Origin: Pseudomonadota bacterium
GTDB taxonomy: Bacteria > Pseudomonadota > Alphaproteobacteria > Rhizobiales > Kaistiaceae
Length of the DNA stretch: 7,095 nucleotides
Direction of reading: 5' to 3'
Assembly (NCBI GenBank): GCA_023433185.1
Contig: JAEZEN010000478.1
Span: 1-7,095 of the forward strand
Within the stretch, counting starts at the first letter, position 1; every line of letters starts with the position of its first letter. The notes beneath the pieces were generated by a model. The model saw only the letters and a list, made by a program, of their open reading frames with translations, did not search any database and was not told the origin of the DNA. Position numbers and translations under genes: made by a program. Below, piece by piece: positions 5,706 to 7,095 of the stretch.

Positions 5706-7095
5706 CCATCGGCACCGCCACCGACCAGCCCTCGCGGCTCGCCTTCGGCGGGCTGGTCGACCGCCGCCGGCCGCTCCGCTTCAGCTTCGACGGCCGCGAC
5801 CTCGCCGGCTACGAGGGCGACACGCTGGCCTCGGCGCTGGTCGCCAACGGGGTCCGCCTCGTTGCTCGCTCGTTCAAGTATCACCGCCCCCGCGGCATCC
5901 TCACCGCCGGCTCGGAGGAACCCAACGCGCTAGTCGAACTTCGTTCCGGCGCGCGGCGCGAACCGAACACGCGGGCGACGACGATCGAGCTCCATGACGG
6001 CCTCCATGCCGCGAGCCAGAACCGCTGGCCGAGCCTCGCCCTCGACCTCCTGTCGGTGAACCAGCTCGCCGCGCCCTTTCTCGGCGCCGGCTTCTACTAC
6101 AAGACCTTCATGTGGCCGGCAGCCTTCTGGGAGAAGCTCTACGAGCCGATCATCCGCCGTGCCGCCGGGCTCGGCCGTGCAGCCGATGCCCCGGACCCCG
6201 ACCACTACGAGAAGGCCCACGCCTTCTGCGACGTGCTGGTGATCGGTGGCGGCCCGGCAGGCCTTGCCGCGGCCCTCGCCGCCGGACGGGCGGGCGCCCG
6301 CGTCATCCTCTGCGACGAGGATTTCCGTCTCGGCGGCCGCCTCAACGCCGAGCGCCAGGGTGTCGACGACCGGCCGGCCTGGGACTGGGCGGCGACCGCC
6401 GCGGCCGAACTCGCGGCGATGCCGGACATCCGCATCCTTCCCCGCACCACGGTCTTCGGCGTCTATGACGGCGGCGTCCACGGCGCGCTCGAGCGCGTCG
6501 CCGACCACCTCCCCGTCCCGCCCGACGACCTGCCGCGCCAGCGGCTGTGGAAGATCGTGGCCAAGCGCACCGTACTCGCCGCCGGCGCCATCGAACGCGG
6601 CATCGTGTTCGGCGGCAACGACCGGCCGGGCGTCATGCTCGCCGGCGCCGTCCGTACCTATCTCAACCGCTTCGCGGCCGCGCCCGGCCGGAAGGCCGTC
6701 GTCTTCGCCAACAACGACGAGGCAGCGACCACGGTTGCCGACCTCGCGGCCGCGGGGATCGCCGTCGCCGCCGTGGTCGATGTCCGCCGCGAGCCGCCGG
6801 CCGCCGTCCGCGACGCGGCGAAGGCAGCCGGGGCGGTGCTCGTTCCCGACGGACGGATCGTCGACGTGAAGGGCGGCAAGGGCGTCCGGAGCGTCCTCAT
6901 CCACAACGCCGAGGGCCGCGACCTCCATGTCGGCTGCGACCTCGTCGCGGTCTCGGGCGGCTGGACGCCGTCGATCCACCTCACCTCCCATCTCGGCGGC
7001 AGGCCCATGTGGAGCCAGCTCGCCGCGGCGCTGGTTCCCGGCACCCTGCCGCCCGGCATGGCGGTCGCGGGTGCCGCCGCCGGCCGCTTCGGGCT
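5702..7095 (+). CDS. soxA: Sarcosine oxidase, alpha subunit, N-terminal part (C-terminus outside window)
   Basis: This is the first 464 residues of a subunit that is about 1000 residues in the family. It holds the NAD site and, in the missing C-terminal half, the tetrahydrofolate-binding aminomethyltransferase-like domain. Residues 12-100 form the small ferredoxin-like domain (GYEGDTLASALVANGVRLVARSFKYHRPRGI). Residues 174-215 begin the NAD-binding Rossmann fold with GGGPAG at 182-187. LAAGAIERGIVFGGNDRPGVM at 292-312 is a typical family block, followed by the second half of the dinucleotide fold and CDLVAVSGGWTPSIHL (412-427). It is the third gene of soxBDA; soxG is expected beyond the window. 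No frameshift or stop is seen. Confidence 0.97.
   Translation, partial: MTIGTATDQPSRLAFGGLVDRRRPLRFSFDGRDLAGYEGDTLASALVANGVRLVARSFKYHRPRGILTAGSEEPNALVELRSGARREPNTRATTIELHDGLHAASQNRWPSLALDLLSVNQLAAPFLGAGFYYKTFMWPAAFWEKLYEPIIRRAAGLGRAADAPDPDHYEKAHAFCDVLVIGGGPAGLAAALAAGRAGARVILCDEDFRLGGRLNAERQGVDDRPAWDWAATAAAELAAMPDIRILPRTTVFGVYDGGVHGALERVADHLPVPPDDLPRQRLWKIVAKRTVLAAGAIERGIVFGGNDRPGVMLAGAVRTYLNRFAAAPGRKAVVFANNDEAATTVADLAAAGIAVAAVVDVRREPPAAVRDAAKAAGAVLVPDGRIVDVKGGKGVRSVLIHNAEGRDLHVGCDLVAVSGGWTPSIHLTSHLGGRPMWSQLAAALVPGTLPPGMAVAGAAAGRFG

Noticed and set aside
5930..6991. 353-codon minus-strand ORF inside soxA
   Set aside because: Its sequence is compositionally biased and antisense to well-conserved SoxA motifs.

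Overview
The window is GC-rich, gene-dense DNA that looks like a chromosome of the alphaproteobacterial order Hyphomicrobiales (Rhizobiales). The reasons are strong G/C third-position bias, a heterotetrameric sarcosine oxidase operon next to a GlxA/GbdR-like regulator, and palindromic intergenic repeats of a kind I recall as common in that group. The genus cannot be named from the sequence alone. No RNA gene, insertion sequence, CRISPR array or phage gene was seen.

Layout, left to right. (1) 1-718, minus: the N-terminal 239 residues of an amidase-signature hydrolase that runs off the left edge. (2) 719-799: a short divergent promoter region with two overlapping GGATA/TATCC palindromes. (3) 800-1678, plus: an IclR-family regulator. 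(4) 1679-1870: a convergent gap with two inverted copies of an intergenic repeat and two local hairpins. (5) 1871-3749, minus: a two-gene module made of a GlxA-type AraC regulator followed by a creatininase-family protein, with an A/T-rich gap between them. (6) 3750-3964: a divergent control region with two more inverted repeat copies, an AraC-style direct repeat and a small palindrome. (7) 3965-7095, plus: sarcosine oxidase subunits soxB, soxD and the first 464 residues of soxA, which runs off the right edge. A 136-bp palindromic element separates soxB from soxD.

The soxBDA genes encode the tetrahydrofolate-dependent enzyme that oxidatively demethylates sarcosine to glycine. The divergent GlxA-type regulator resembles the regulators of glycine betaine, carnitine and sarcosine catabolism, so it is the natural candidate activator of this operon. 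The creatininase-family protein and the amidase are both C-N hydrolases and could supply an N-methylated amino acid upstream of sarcosine oxidase; this is inference. Both hydrolases differ from their families at the active site: the creatininase relative has Asn where a metal-ligand His is expected, and the amidase has NACS in place of the usual (T/x)GGS oxyanion motif. Both may therefore act on non-standard substrates.

No wholly new system is evident. The most useful leads are the two altered active sites, the repeat pairs bracketing the minus-strand module, one of which supplies the regulator's ribosome binding site, and the possible shared operator motif.
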